Positions 9,909-19,080 of a stretch of 64,000 nucleotides of DNA are shown in pieces. This stretch comes from Kluyveromyces lactis (taxonomy: Eukaryota > Ascomycota > Saccharomycetes > Saccharomycetales > Saccharomycetaceae), in NCBI RefSeq assembly GCF_000002515.2, contig NC_006041.1, positions 496,001 through 560,000 of the forward strand, in the 5' to 3' direction. Position 1 is the first letter of the stretch. The number at the start of each line of letters is the position of its first letter. Position numbers and translations under genes: made by a program. Under the pieces are notes generated by a model. It did not search any database. It was not told the DNA's origin and saw nothing but the letters and a program-made list of their open reading frames with translations.

Positions 9909-10393
9909 TCCTCAGCTGAGTTATCAAAATCAGAAAAGGGAGCTTTTAAGCTTTGAATCATTCTGGCATTTCAGTTCATACATTCTGTTGAAGCATGGAT
10001 ATTAATTACACAGTTTTATTACATAGTCGTCACGTCGTTAAAAAACTTAATAGAGAAAACAATCATCAGTATTATTGCATTGAATCCCTGTATGCAGGTT
10101 CGGGCCCTTTTATCTTTGAAAGGGCATTCTAATCCGTTTTTTCTTTGTTATATTAATTACAAGGTTGAAAGATACACATTGGAAAATGTGAGGCTGGGCA
10201 TCGTTAATCATAAAGTCAGGTAGTCGGACACTAGATTGTCCTGGAACTTTTGTACTAACCAACAAAATAGTTTTTGAATTTTCATCCAGATTGATCGAAT
10301 ATTCAATAATACTTACAGGGTATTTTGTTGAGTATCGGTTCCTAAATGGTAGCACTTCGACAAGGTTTAGGTTGAATGGCTTCCGGAGCCAAT

Positions 10394-11089
10394 TCACAAA
10401 ACGTACACTGGCGATAAAGTTCCTAGATCTTCTTCTATCTCATTATCAGAGTCTTCATCTGATAGTAGCAGCGTTGTGACATGTGTTTCTTCATTGTTGT
10501 TTTCATGCGTCCTGGAAGACATCAGATTTAACGATATTGATGAAAGCGTCAAATTTTGGGATGGACATTTGTAAAGAGCTGGTTGTGATGATAGAGAATA
10601 TTTTGGATCAAGGTCTTCTGAATCATCTTGTAGATCTTGTAATTTTGCAAGATATTTGGAACGAACATTCGATTCGTCATAATCTGAAATAGAGTCTGAT
10701 GACGAAGAATCTGAATTTGTTCCCAAATCAGAATCAGAGTCGGATTCAGAGTCAGATCCAGAGTCAGACGACACATACGAATGATGGATGTGCTGGTACT
10801 TTGGGGGAGCGTTGTCAAAATCTTCCTGTTCTTCATCGCTATCGCTATCGCTATATTCATCGTCATCAGCTTCTTCTTCGTTGTAATGGTAGTCATTTGA
10901 TGAACTTCTGGAGACGATATCGTCGAATTTGGCTACTGAAGAGGAGAGTCTATCGAGTAAATTAGCATGGCCTACTAGAATTCTCAAATCATGATCTCTT
11001 CCACTGTTTTTATTTGCTGCGGCTAGTAGCTTGCCTTTAGCCCTTGAGGCAAGCATATATTGTTGTGACAGACTTAATATGGTAGCCAT
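10394..11089 (-). CDS. ECM13: acidic Ser/Asp-rich protein, ECM13/YJR115W-type by position
   Basis: 231-residue protein of unknown biochemical function. The N-terminal 50 residues look like a conserved helical module, including SLSQQYMLASRAKGK and LVGHANLLDRL. A long Ser/Asp/Glu-rich low-complexity part follows (about 65-145), and then a less biased C-terminus. In S. cerevisiae the duplicate pair ECM13 (YBL043W) and YJR115W occupies this site: between PRE7 and COR1 on chromosome II, and next to RSM7 on chromosome X. Both are divergent from the neighbouring COR1 or RSM7 side in the same relative orientation as here. The name rests mainly on position and strand. The ATG at 11089 follows a T-rich stretch on the opposite strand. 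Confidence 0.65.
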   Translation of the reverse strand: MATILSLSQQYMLASRAKGKLLAAANKNSGRDHDLRILVGHANLLDRLSSSVAKFDDIVSRSSSNDYHYNEEEADDDEYSDSDSDEEQEDFDNAPPKYQHIHHSYVSSDSGSDSESDSDSDLGTNSDSSSSDSISDYDESNVRSKYLAKLQDLQDDSEDLDPKYSLSSQPALYKCPSQNLTLSSISLNLMSSRTHENNNEETHVTTLLLSDEDSDNEIEEDLGTLSPVYVL

Positions 11090-13157
11090 TTTTTTTTTAG
11101 TATGTTCTTTTTGGTGGCAGTTATCTGTCCTTAATACAGTAAAAGTTAATTCGCTCTGGAGTACCGTTTTGATGTCGTTGACTATAACTAATGACGTTAC
11201 TATGGGGCGTCAACAGATAATCTCAGCCAGTGTCAGATAATATTTACACCCACCCGACATACATATATATATATATAAGTAAAGACGTGACAAAGCAATT
11301 CAGATATACGTGGATATTTGATAAGGCCCGCAAAGTATCCGAAGCGTTTTATAACCACCTTTGACACATCTCAAAACGATAAACTTCTCAGCTTTGTAAA
11401 ACTTAAAACCCGTTCCTGAGATGAGCCATTATTATTACAAATGCTTTTTTTGCATTAGTGTCGCTCGAACTTGCACCTAGCACAAAACACCAAACACATA
11501 TTTTTCGGCATTTTCCCCTTTCCATTTTGACAAATGCAATCCAAAGTACATACCATGAAACTGACAAATGCACAAAAAAGCACTCAACTTCCTCACAAAA
11601 CCAAGCAACGAACTCCGAGCCATTCTGAAAGCCAGACTGAAAGCTACTGATAGGATTATCAGTACCAACATGTGTTTACAGTCTGCTGACCCTTGTTACT
11701 CGTATTTCCTAGCATGCAAAAACGTAGAAAATCCCTTCCATGTAATAAAATAGATCCCGCGGAGCTATTTTACCACGGCTGTTAACCCAAGAATCCATGT
11801 CAAAAGAAAACTGAAATAATACGGGAGGCATTCTTTCAAAACTGGCGGCAAGAACAACAACCGTTCCGGACGGGGATTACATGGGAGTTAAGATATTTGG
11901 ATCCTGATGGACCGACCATTTTTCAGCGCATTTTGCTTTGCGGGAATAAGCTCCCTTCTAAATTTCTTAGAAACCTTGCTTGAAGAAGTCGTAAATACAT
12001 GCAGGGATAGTTGGCGAATGAAATGATGATTTTATTTCCGAAGAGTAAATCCGAATGGATATTCGTTGCGGTGTTTTCAAGGCGAGAATCGAACACTTAC
12101 ACTGTACGCACAAACCACCAGCAAGCAAGCAAGTAATCAAAAAAAAAAAAAGTACTCATTTGGACTTTGGTACTTACCCGAATCTTTCTATTGTGCGGGT
12201 AAGTGTAATTTTATTCACGTGAGTCGAATTTCAATCTCGGTATTTGATCATCTTTGACGAACCAATGGAAATCCAGTTCGGGCATCGTATTTCACGGTTC
12301 ATTTTTCATTCAAAGTTTACCGCTTACCATAGGAAATCGAGCATTTCCACTGTTTATTATGGGAAAAGAAATGCTGGTACCGATACTTCCGTAACTGCGA
12401 GATGAGCGAGAAAGAGGGATATGCAATCCCAAAAATGTCGATTTGATTGGAAATGTTCGAGCAGATGGAATTAGCAGTTTTGGGGCTAAATTCTCGTCCC
12501 GAAAAGTACTCGCTACTATGTAAATTTTTGTTTTTCGGACCAGTTTCTCGGCCAGAAACGATTTTAATAATTGTTCAAAGGGGGTCCCCTATTAATTATG
12601 TGGACAGGTCGTTGTCCAATGAAAGAAAATCTCTATGCTACAGAGAAGACAAAGAAGAAGAGGTAAAAAAAAAAAATTATGGAAATATCGAAAAACTAGA
12701 CAGCGCTCTCAGTATCAACATTTTTCACTTTTTTCATATAGTGTAACCTTCCAAAATTAAAAAAAAATTAAAAGTAGTTAGATAAATCATTGATATTTGT
12801 TTAATGAAAGTACACTAACTTTATTTAGACCTGTTTATAGTTTTCTACTCTTGTATATTGCTTCAGTCAAGTGTGCACAATTTTAAGGAAATTGAGAATT
12901 CAGTTAGGCTAAAAACTATCCAAACTTTGCTTTATATTTTTTTCAGTGAAATACCACTATACTGTTTTTTGAATCGATAGTATACCAACAGAAAGGTTTC
13001 CAAGGAAAAAAGTAAACGAGAATTATAACTTCGAAGGTATTACATTTGGGAGCTCATTGACTTGTTTTTGATCCCGTATTCTATTTATTTTGCACGTACA
13101 AATTCAACACACTATATTGATTAAACGGATTATAACCAATTATTTGCCATAAGAAAG
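11090..13157. other. 2.07-kb divergent promoter region, ECM13-like/COR1
   Basis: No convincing gene. Open frames of 61-99 codons here show no domain, composition or positional support. The stretch holds a TATATATATA run near 11263-11276, a paired inverted Reb1-type site with CACGTG (12172-12221), an ACCAAT at about 12259 that could serve a Hap complex for COR1, and poly-A runs near 12139 and 12669. A TCGAA-containing stretch near 12085 resembles a tRNA T-loop on the minus strand but lacks tRNA arms. Confidence 0.5.
12172..12221. promoter_or_regulatory. inverted Reb1-type pair plus CACGTG
   Basis: ACTTACCCG (12172-12180) and its exact complement CGGGTAAGT (12196-12204) are separated by 15 bases and followed by CACGTG at 12216-12221. 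Reb1 and Cbf1 are general regulatory factors that position nucleosomes in yeast promoters; which flanking gene is served is unknown. Confidence 0.55.
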
Positions 13158-14495
13158 ATGTTGAGAACCGCTACTAGATCTTCAATCTTGAAGAGAACCA
13201 TTGCCACTCAAATTACCCCAAAAGCCATCGTCACCGAACTATCTAACGGTGTTGTTGTTGCTACTGAACCAAACAGCAACTCTGCCACTGCTGCGGTCGG
13301 TTTGGTGTTCGGTTCCGGTACTACTGCCGAAAACCCATACAACAACGGTGTTTCCAACTTGTTGGCTAACTCCTTTGTCAACTCTTCTATCAAGGATGCT
13401 CAAAAATTGGGATTCTCCTTAGAAACCAAGGTTGGCAGAGACCACCAATCTTACATTGTTAACTCTCAACCAGGTCAATATGCTAAGGCTCTAGAATTCT
13501 TGCAATCCAAGCTTTTCGCTCCAATTGAGGACTCCGTCTTCGAAAGTTCCAAGAGAGCTACTGTAGACACTGTTGCCAAGTTCGAAGAAACTGAACACGA
13601 ACAACGTGTTTTCGAACACTTGCACGCCACTGCTTTCCAAAACACTCCATTGTCTTTGCCAGTCAGAGGTACTGTCGAAACTCTAGAAGGTTTGGAAAAC
13701 ATCGACTTGTCCAACTTCGTTCAAAACCAATTCAAGGCAAACAACTCTGTTATTGTTGGTACCGGTAACGTTAACCACGATGAATTGGTCAAGGCTGTTG
13801 AAACTAAGCTTTCTTTGCTATCTGGTGACAAACCAGTGCCAAAGAAGAAGTCCACTTTCTTGGGTTCTGAAGTCAGACTAAGAGATGATACTCTACCAAA
13901 GGCTTGGGTATCTATCGCTGCTGAAGGTGAACCTATCAATTCTCCACAATACTATGTTGCTCAAGTCGCTGCTGAAGTCTTCGGTACTTTCGTTGCTGCT
14001 GAACCAGCTTCCAACCTACAAGGTGTTAAGTTGATCGACGAAGTTAACGAATACCACTTGTGTGACTCTTTCGAACACTTCTCTGTCTCTTATAAGGACT
14101 CCGGTTTGTGGGGTTTCAGAACCACCATCACCGACCCACACAACATCGATGAAACTGTCCATTTCACTTTGAAGCAATGGAACAGATTGTCCATCTCTGT
14201 CACCGAAACTGAAGTCGCTCGTGCTAAGTCTTTGTTAAAGTTGAAGTTGGCTTCTCAAGTTTCTACCAACGCTGCTGCTGCTAACTTGTTGGGTGCTCAA
14301 ACCTTGGTTTTGGGTGCTAAGCCAGCCTTGGCTGAAGTCTTCACTAAGATTGACAAAATTACCTCCAAGGATATTAAGGCTTGGGCTTCCGAAAGATTAT
14401 GGGATCAAGATATCGCTGTTGCCGGTACTGGTAAGATTGAAGACTTGTTGGACTACGTCAGAATGAGAAACGACATGAGTATGATGAGATGGTAA
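13158..14495 (+). CDS. COR1: core subunit 1 of ubiquinol-cytochrome c reductase
   Basis: Matrix-facing core protein of respiratory complex III, needed for assembly and stability. The 445-residue protein has a basic, Ser/Thr-rich mitochondrial presequence (MLRTATRSSILKRT) followed by an M16-family fold. The HxxEH zinc motif of active processing peptidases is absent, as expected for fungal Cor1. S. cerevisiae Cor1 is 457 residues. Codon use is the most biased in the window, indicating high expression. It is divergent from the ECM13-like gene and convergent with PSY4, as in YBL043W-YBL045C-YBL046W. A CCAAT-type motif sits upstream. Confidence 0.95.
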   Translation: MLRTATRSSILKRTIATQITPKAIVTELSNGVVVATEPNSNSATAAVGLVFGSGTTAENPYNNGVSNLLANSFVNSSIKDAQKLGFSLETKVGRDHQSYIVNSQPGQYAKALEFLQSKLFAPIEDSVFESSKRATVDTVAKFEETEHEQRVFEHLHATAFQNTPLSLPVRGTVETLEGLENIDLSNFVQNQFKANNSVIVGTGNVNHDELVKAVETKLSLLSGDKPVPKKKSTFLGSEVRLRDDTLPKAWVSIAAEGEPINSPQYYVAQVAAEVFGTFVAAEPASNLQGVKLIDEVNEYHLCDSFEHFSVSYKDSGLWGFRTTITDPHNIDETVHFTLKQWNRLSISVTETEVARAKSLLKLKLASQVSTNAAAANLLGAQTLVLGAKPALAEVFTKIDKITSKDIKAWASERLWDQDIAVAGTGKIEDLLDYVRMRNDMSMMRW

Positions 14496-15335
14496 TCAAA
14501 CTAAAAGCCGAGTCTTAAGATATTTTAACAATTCTTTTTATATTATATTCTCATTTCACGACGGTCATTCTAAAAACAATTCTCTCTTTTCTACTCGACT
14601 GAGTAGAATTACTCCCTGTAACATTTACTTTTGAGTTGTTATAACCATATCACTCGATGAGTAATAAGTTACAGTTTAATTTCATGTGTGTATATTCCCC
14701 CAAAAAAAGAAATTTGTCACGATCGATTTATATCAATATTTTACTGTTTTGGACTAAAGTCTAGGGTGTTTACTGGCGCATTCGATTTTTCGCTCTGTCA
14801 CAGCTCCTCAAGATCAATACATTTAATGAACATAATGTATTTTTTAATTCCAAATGATATTTGAAAATTTAGGCTAAATCGAAATAAATCAAAATCTCGC
14901 TCATTATTCGTCGAAACAAAAATATGAGTTCAATGTCCTTATTTATGATACTGTCATTTACTGGTGAGCAATTGAATACATTTTAACCATCAAGACTTTC
15001 TCTTGAGGTAATCTGGAAATTGCGGTATTCAAGTCATCCTAAAAAAAAAATTCAACACTCTACTTTCTATATCGAAACCTGAAAAAAAACATCAAATTAT
15101 TATAATTAATCCTGTCTGAAATAACCTACTGATATATTCATTTGATACTAAGAAGAGTGACCTTTATGTTTTCCTTGTATCACGGGAAATATTAATAAAC
15201 TCTTTATTTATATTTATTTCATATGTATGAAAAAACTAACTGAATTCTTAAATTAAGGCCTTGTGTTTTTATTCTGTATCTAACATAATAGCGTGGAACT
15301 TCTTGATGATAACTGCGTAATCATGCGCTGCATGA
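14496..15335. other. COR1-PSY4 convergent region
   Basis: 840 bases, long for a convergent pair and very AT-rich. It contains a COR1 3'-side hairpin (14589-14608). On the minus strand an exon-like stretch of 26 codons follows a T10-AG (14958-15038), for which I find no first exon. Nothing else is supported. Confidence 0.5.
14589..14608. repeat. 8-bp hairpin in COR1 3' flank
   Basis: TTCTACTC-GACT-GAGTAGAA, a perfect 8-bp stem with a 4-base loop, begins 94 bases after the COR1 stop. It probably lies in the 3' UTR or near the polyadenylation site. Confidence 0.6.
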
Positions 15336-16544
15336 TCACATTCTTTTTTTGTCTTGCAACGGACTAGTAGATAACTCATTTTTTTCCGCTTGAGTTACTG
15401 AATTCGTTGTATCTGGAGAAATGAATGTATTTATCCTTGAATCATCGTTTCTGGATGGATCCTCCTGATTAGATACTACGGGGGATACCATAGATGACGA
15501 TGATCCAAACTCGTTCAAGGGCATTTTACTTTTCTTTGGAGTTGTTATGAAGCCATCATTCTCCTTGGTTTCTTTGTACTGATAATCATCCAACTCGGTG
15601 ACATTTCTTTTCCTCGAAAGAATGCTTTCATTTTCATCTTCATTGGCCGCGTGTGAACTGACGGATAAAACGCTACTTGTTGAAGATAATCGAAGCTCTT
15701 CTTCGATAGGAACGCCATTGTACTTAAGCTGAGTGTCCGTAACATCTGTATGTGCATTATCTTGGTCATCATTTTCTGCTATCTCGCCTATAGAGATGTC
15801 GTCACTTGCATCCTCTTCCACCTCTTCTGCTTCCATTTCGTCGACGTCACTGTCGTTGTCTTCGTCTTCTTCATCTTCTTCTTCATCTTCGTGATCCTCA
15901 TAGTCCTCATCTTCGAATTCTTCATCCATTTCCTCGTATTCCTCGATGAGCACATCGCCATGGTTATCATATCCACGACCGATGTCATGATCTGTACCAT
16001 CTTCATTGTCGTCGTCGAAGTCATCATAACCAAAATTTACAGCCACTATAGTTTCAATCTTCGAAATAAACGCCTGCAAAGACTTCTCATCTTCTTTATT
16101 CGTGCGGATCCACTCAATAGGTATCAGAGAAACATCTTCCATTGGGTTTGTGTTTGGACACTCTTTGCCCAGCCTGGGTGTCCAATCAGTATTCACCAAG
16201 CAACATTTCTCCATGGCCGACACAAACTTTTGCAAACTGTGCACAGGGAAATATTGTAATGGATGGTAAGATAATTCGCATATCCGTTGAATCGTGAACG
16301 GATACTTATCTCTTTTTGCAAATTTCACAACAAGGTACCTCGATAGCTCTTTCAATCTGTGTAAAAGGTCTTCCTCTTGGTCCTCGTTATAATTGAAGAT
16401 CTCCTTCGGTATCGTTATGCTGAAATGTTCAGATAGCTGTGGGATCAATTGCGAAGGCGATATTTCGTTAAACGCGCTTAGATCTTTATCGATAACTATT
16501 TTAGTCAAACGGTCGTATAGATGTCTGGATTTTATTCCCATCAT
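15336..16544 (-). CDS. PSY4: PP4 phosphatase regulatory subunit R2
   Basis: Regulatory subunit of the Pph3-Psy2-Psy4 protein phosphatase 4 complex, which dephosphorylates gamma-H2A and Rad53 targets after DNA damage. An ordered N-terminal half with LYDRLTKIVID and HPLQYFPVHSLQKF, typical of PPP4R2 proteins, is followed by a very acidic region (about residues 180-260) and a Ser-rich tail. The frame opens at a TTG at 16592. The first ATG pair is at 16544 and 16541, giving 402 residues versus 441 in S. cerevisiae. It is convergent to COR1, as YBL046W is to YBL045C. The stop follows an A7 run, and the +1 frame beyond it stays open for 24 more codons. The true C-terminus therefore deserves a check. 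Confidence 0.85.
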   Translation of the reverse strand: MMGIKSRHLYDRLTKIVIDKDLSAFNEISPSQLIPQLSEHFSITIPKEIFNYNEDQEEDLLHRLKELSRYLVVKFAKRDKYPFTIQRICELSYHPLQYFPVHSLQKFVSAMEKCCLVNTDWTPRLGKECPNTNPMEDVSLIPIEWIRTNKEDEKSLQAFISKIETIVAVNFGYDDFDDDNEDGTDHDIGRGYDNHGDVLIEEYEEMDEEFEDEDYEDHEDEEEDEEDEDNDSDVDEMEAEEVEEDASDDISIGEIAENDDQDNAHTDVTDTQLKYNGVPIEEELRLSSTSSVLSVSSHAANEDENESILSRKRNVTELDDYQYKETKENDGFITTPKKSKMPLNEFGSSSSMVSPVVSNQEDPSRNDDSRINTFISPDTTNSVTQAEKNELSTSPLQDKKRM

Positions 16545-17484
16545 ATTGACAATGTATCTGATTAATGAGCTGATAGTAGGAAAGGCTGGCAAAAAAAAAA
16601 AAATTCTACGGTATAGTAATATTACACTTGGTTAGATCTCCTTGAAATGGCACTAACGAAAGATCGGTGTTCTCGGGGTATTCTAATTAGCACAAATAAG
16701 TCCAGTATGAGCGATGCCTTTTTTATTCCAAACTGGCAGATATAGAATAGATAAAAAGGATAGTCTCGGAAAATAATATGAAACAACGGACTTGTAACAC
16801 CTAGTCCCAATAGACAGTACACGGTTAGCCAATCCCAGCTCAGCCAGCAGCCTTATAAAGTTCGTTCTCTAGTCTGTTGATTGACCGTTCTATCTTTGTA
16901 GCTTAGAAACCTACATGTTATTTGAACAAATTTCTTTTATTTATCATTTCACATAATATTGTGCGCATATAACAAATTTCACCAACTTTTCACGTAACGA
17001 AATGTGATATTATTTAAAGGATTTCACTTAAGAACGGCAGGAATTTTAACACTTAAGTACGGAAGTTCTAAAGATACTATAGTTACATACCTGAATACAA
17101 AATAGATCAACGACATCTTTACTATAATATTAAAGGCTAAGGTGTCTAATAAGGTACAGTCTATATAATATCATTAATTATTCTTGGCAAGCTTGTGCTC
17201 AATGCACTGACAGGCAAAACTACCAACGGCACATAGAAACAGATCATTAGTAGTCACGTGTATTTATGCGGGTAACACTGTTCACACTGGCTCATCTCTG
17301 AACCTTTGATCAAAAAAATTTACGATTTTCAAACCAAATTCAATATCATCATATTCTGGTGAAGTAAGCTTGAATTTGGATCTAATGAGAGTTACTCTTA
17401 GATTGAATAGGTTCTGGTTGTATTGTGTGTGTCCTTGTGTGGTCCTTGTGTACACTGGCATCTATTCAACGGAAATTGTACAGT
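16545..17484. other. PSY4/RSM7 divergent promoter region
   Basis: 940 bases with no supported gene. A poly-A tract abuts the PSY4 start. CACGTG and CGGGTAA lie together at 17255-17275, about 210 bases before RSM7. Confidence 0.5.
17255..17275. promoter_or_regulatory. paired CACGTG and CGGGTAA upstream of RSM7
   Basis: CACGTG at 17255-17260 and CGGGTAA at 17269-17275, 8 bases apart: Cbf1-type and Reb1-type cores in one short module. Confidence 0.5.
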
Positions 17485-18279
17485 ATGTTGAGAGCAGGAA
17501 GGTTTAGTCTGAGTCACGTCCATGCTAACGTTTTGGCAAGAAGTCCACTTGTACATGCTGCCAGTATACCGACCATGCAAACCAGATTCCAAAGTCAATC
17601 TGTGAATAATAATGCGTCTACAGGGGAGAAATTAGCTAGCCTTAGCGACGAACAGGTTGATGAATGGTTGAAAGTTATTGGATCGTTAGAAGAAGAGTTT
17701 TCGCAACAAGATTATAACCCAGCTACGTCCCTTGCACCAGGTAACCAATCTAGAATTAATATCTTGGAGAAGGCTATGGAATTGAACAAGCCCAGCTTTG
17801 AGCCAAGTCAAGAGCAAATAAATGAATGGGAAACGTTGAAGCAAGTTCCCATTCCAAAAAAACAGGATCCAGTTTTACAGCATGTAACGAATATGATTAT
17901 GAGACACGGGAAAAGAGAAAGAGCTGAGAAGATTCTTTCAAGAGCGTTATATATTGTGTTCTGTCAAACAAGGAAAGACCCGGTAAAAGTTTTGAAAGAA
18001 TCCTTGGATGTGTTGGCGCCTCTTATGGTTATCAAGACCTTCAAGACTGGTGTCGCAAAGGCCACTGTGGTTCCAGTTCCATTGAATCAAAGACAAAGGT
18101 TTAGATTAGCTTGGAAATGGATTGTGGAAAGTTCTGTGAAGAGATCATCGAGCGATTTCTCAGTAAGACTTGGTGAAGAATTGGTATCTGTCTTCAACGG
18201 TAATAGTTCAGGTTTCGAAAAGAGAGACTCTATTCATAAGACTGCTATTGCACACAGAGCTTACATTAACCTAAAATGA
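17485..18279 (+). CDS. RSM7: mitochondrial small-subunit ribosomal protein uS7m
   Basis: Binds the 3' major domain of mitochondrial 15S rRNA in the small ribosomal subunit. The 264-residue protein has an N-terminal presequence rich in Arg, Ser and His ([20 protein letters not shown]). The S7 domain covers the last 150 residues, including [21 protein letters not shown] and a basic C-terminal half with [11 protein letters not shown]. The frame is open back to a GTG at 17425, but the first ATG at 17485 starts a good presequence. Length compares with 247 in S. cerevisiae Rsm7. The order RSM7, YJR112W-A, NNF1, PXP2, YMR1 matches YJR113C-YJR110W, with EDE1 interleaved. Confidence 0.92.
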   Translation: MLRAGRFSLSHVHANVLARSPLVHAASIPTMQTRFQSQSVNNNASTGEKLASLSDEQVDEWLKVIGSLEEEFSQQDYNPATSLAPGNQSRINILEKAMELNKPSFEPSQEQINEWETLKQVPIPKKQDPVLQHVTNMIMRHGKRERAEKILSRALYIVFCQTRKDPVKVLKESLDVLAPLMVIKTFKTGVAKATVVPVPLNQRQRFRLAWKWIVESSVKRSSSDFSVRLGEELVSVFNGNSSGFEKRDSIHKTAIAHRAYINLK

Positions 18280-18351
18280 TCAAAGTTCCAACCTCCACTG
18301 TATTTACTTGAATAAACCTGTACATATGTATACGTGAAATATAAATGAACG

Positions 18352-18798
18352 TTATCGATTTTCATAGTTATGCTGAATTTGTTGCTCTATCTTATATGCA
18401 ATTCCTAGGCCCAGCAGACTTCCCGAAAAATTGGCCAAAATATCGTTTACATCAAAGGACCTTTTTCCTCGTGAGAGGAACTGTTGTGCAAATTCACTGC
18501 TCGTACTGGCACATACGCAGCATACAATAAATGCCAATAGATATTTGTTCATGGAAAAAGGTTCGTACGCAGCCAAATTCCTTGATCGTAGTCTTTTGGG
18601 GATGAATGCCGGCAACTGTACGGTATCACATTCAAACATCATGGTAAACAGAACGGTTTCAATGCAAAATACTATGCAATGGGCGAGCTTATCATGAGTT
18701 GATGTTATTAGCTTTAACCTGGCATCAGTAGTTAATCCGAGGAAGACAACAAAACATACACTCGAGAAAAATGTTACTGCGTATTTATATCTTATCAT
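18352..18798 (-). CDS. small membrane protein, YJR112W-A-type (VanZ-like)
   Basis: 148-residue membrane protein of unknown function. Four likely helices are seen: at about residues 8-23, 42-55, 85-103 and near the C-terminus. The motifs DKLAHCIVFCIETVLF and SFDVNDILANFSGSLLG resemble the VanZ-like family, which has a His in the second helix and DVxDxxxNxxG in the last. It sits beside RSM7 in the position and relative strand of S. cerevisiae YJR112W-A. It is 72 bases downstream of the RSM7 stop, convergent with it, and divergent from EDE1. No catalytic role is proven for this family in yeast. Confidence 0.8.
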   Translation of the reverse strand: MIRYKYAVTFFSSVCFVVFLGLTTDARLKLITSTHDKLAHCIVFCIETVLFTMMFECDTVQLPAFIPKRLRSRNLAAYEPFSMNKYLLAFIVCCVCASTSSEFAQQFLSRGKRSFDVNDILANFSGSLLGLGIAYKIEQQIQHNYENR

Positions 18799-19080
18799 TT
18801 ATCAATTTTCATAAAAACTCTCAATAAGAGTTGCATACACTCTACACAATTTCTAAATGAAGTGATAAACTCAACTCTCTCATCGCATTGGAAACCTTAA
18901 TCCTACATCAATGCTTCACTTCTTTATGCGATCCGAAAGTCATCTTGCACGATTATATAGTTTCATCATCTTTTTGAGATAATTGAATAACGACAAATTG
19001 GATCAAATGGTCGAAACCCCTTTCGTGAAATATAGCCGATAAACTGCAACAGATACACATCCACCACGCCTCTGGGAACC

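Larger units (their letters stand above)
9593..10393. other. CPS1 upstream region
   Basis: About 800 bases between the ECM13-like stop and the CPS1 start. It holds an 11-bp inverted repeat (9671-9701) and a Reb1-type CGGGTAA (9902-9908). A 95-codon open frame on the minus strand (10110-10397) starts only at GTG and overlaps the end of the ECM13-like gene; I do not accept it as a gene. Confidence 0.5.

Noticed and set aside
10110-10397. 95-codon minus-strand frame overlapping the end of the ECM13-like gene
   Set aside because: It starts at GTG only, has no domain, and frames of this length are expected several times by chance in AT-rich noncoding DNA. No frameshift signal joins it to the upstream gene.
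12024-12056. Resemblance to the centromere CDEIII core (TTTATTTCCGAAG)
   Set aside because: No CACGTG element at the correct distance with a long AT-rich CDEII between. The surrounding DNA is not AT-rich enough.
12066-12145. tRNA-like T-loop (complement of GTTCGATTC) on the minus strand
   Set aside because: No pairing for the T-stem, D-arm or acceptor stem, and no A-box at the right distance.
12447-12746. 99-codon plus-strand frame upstream of COR1
   Set aside because: Ends in a Lys-rich poly-A translation and Phe/His-rich tail, and has no recognisable family. Most likely chance.
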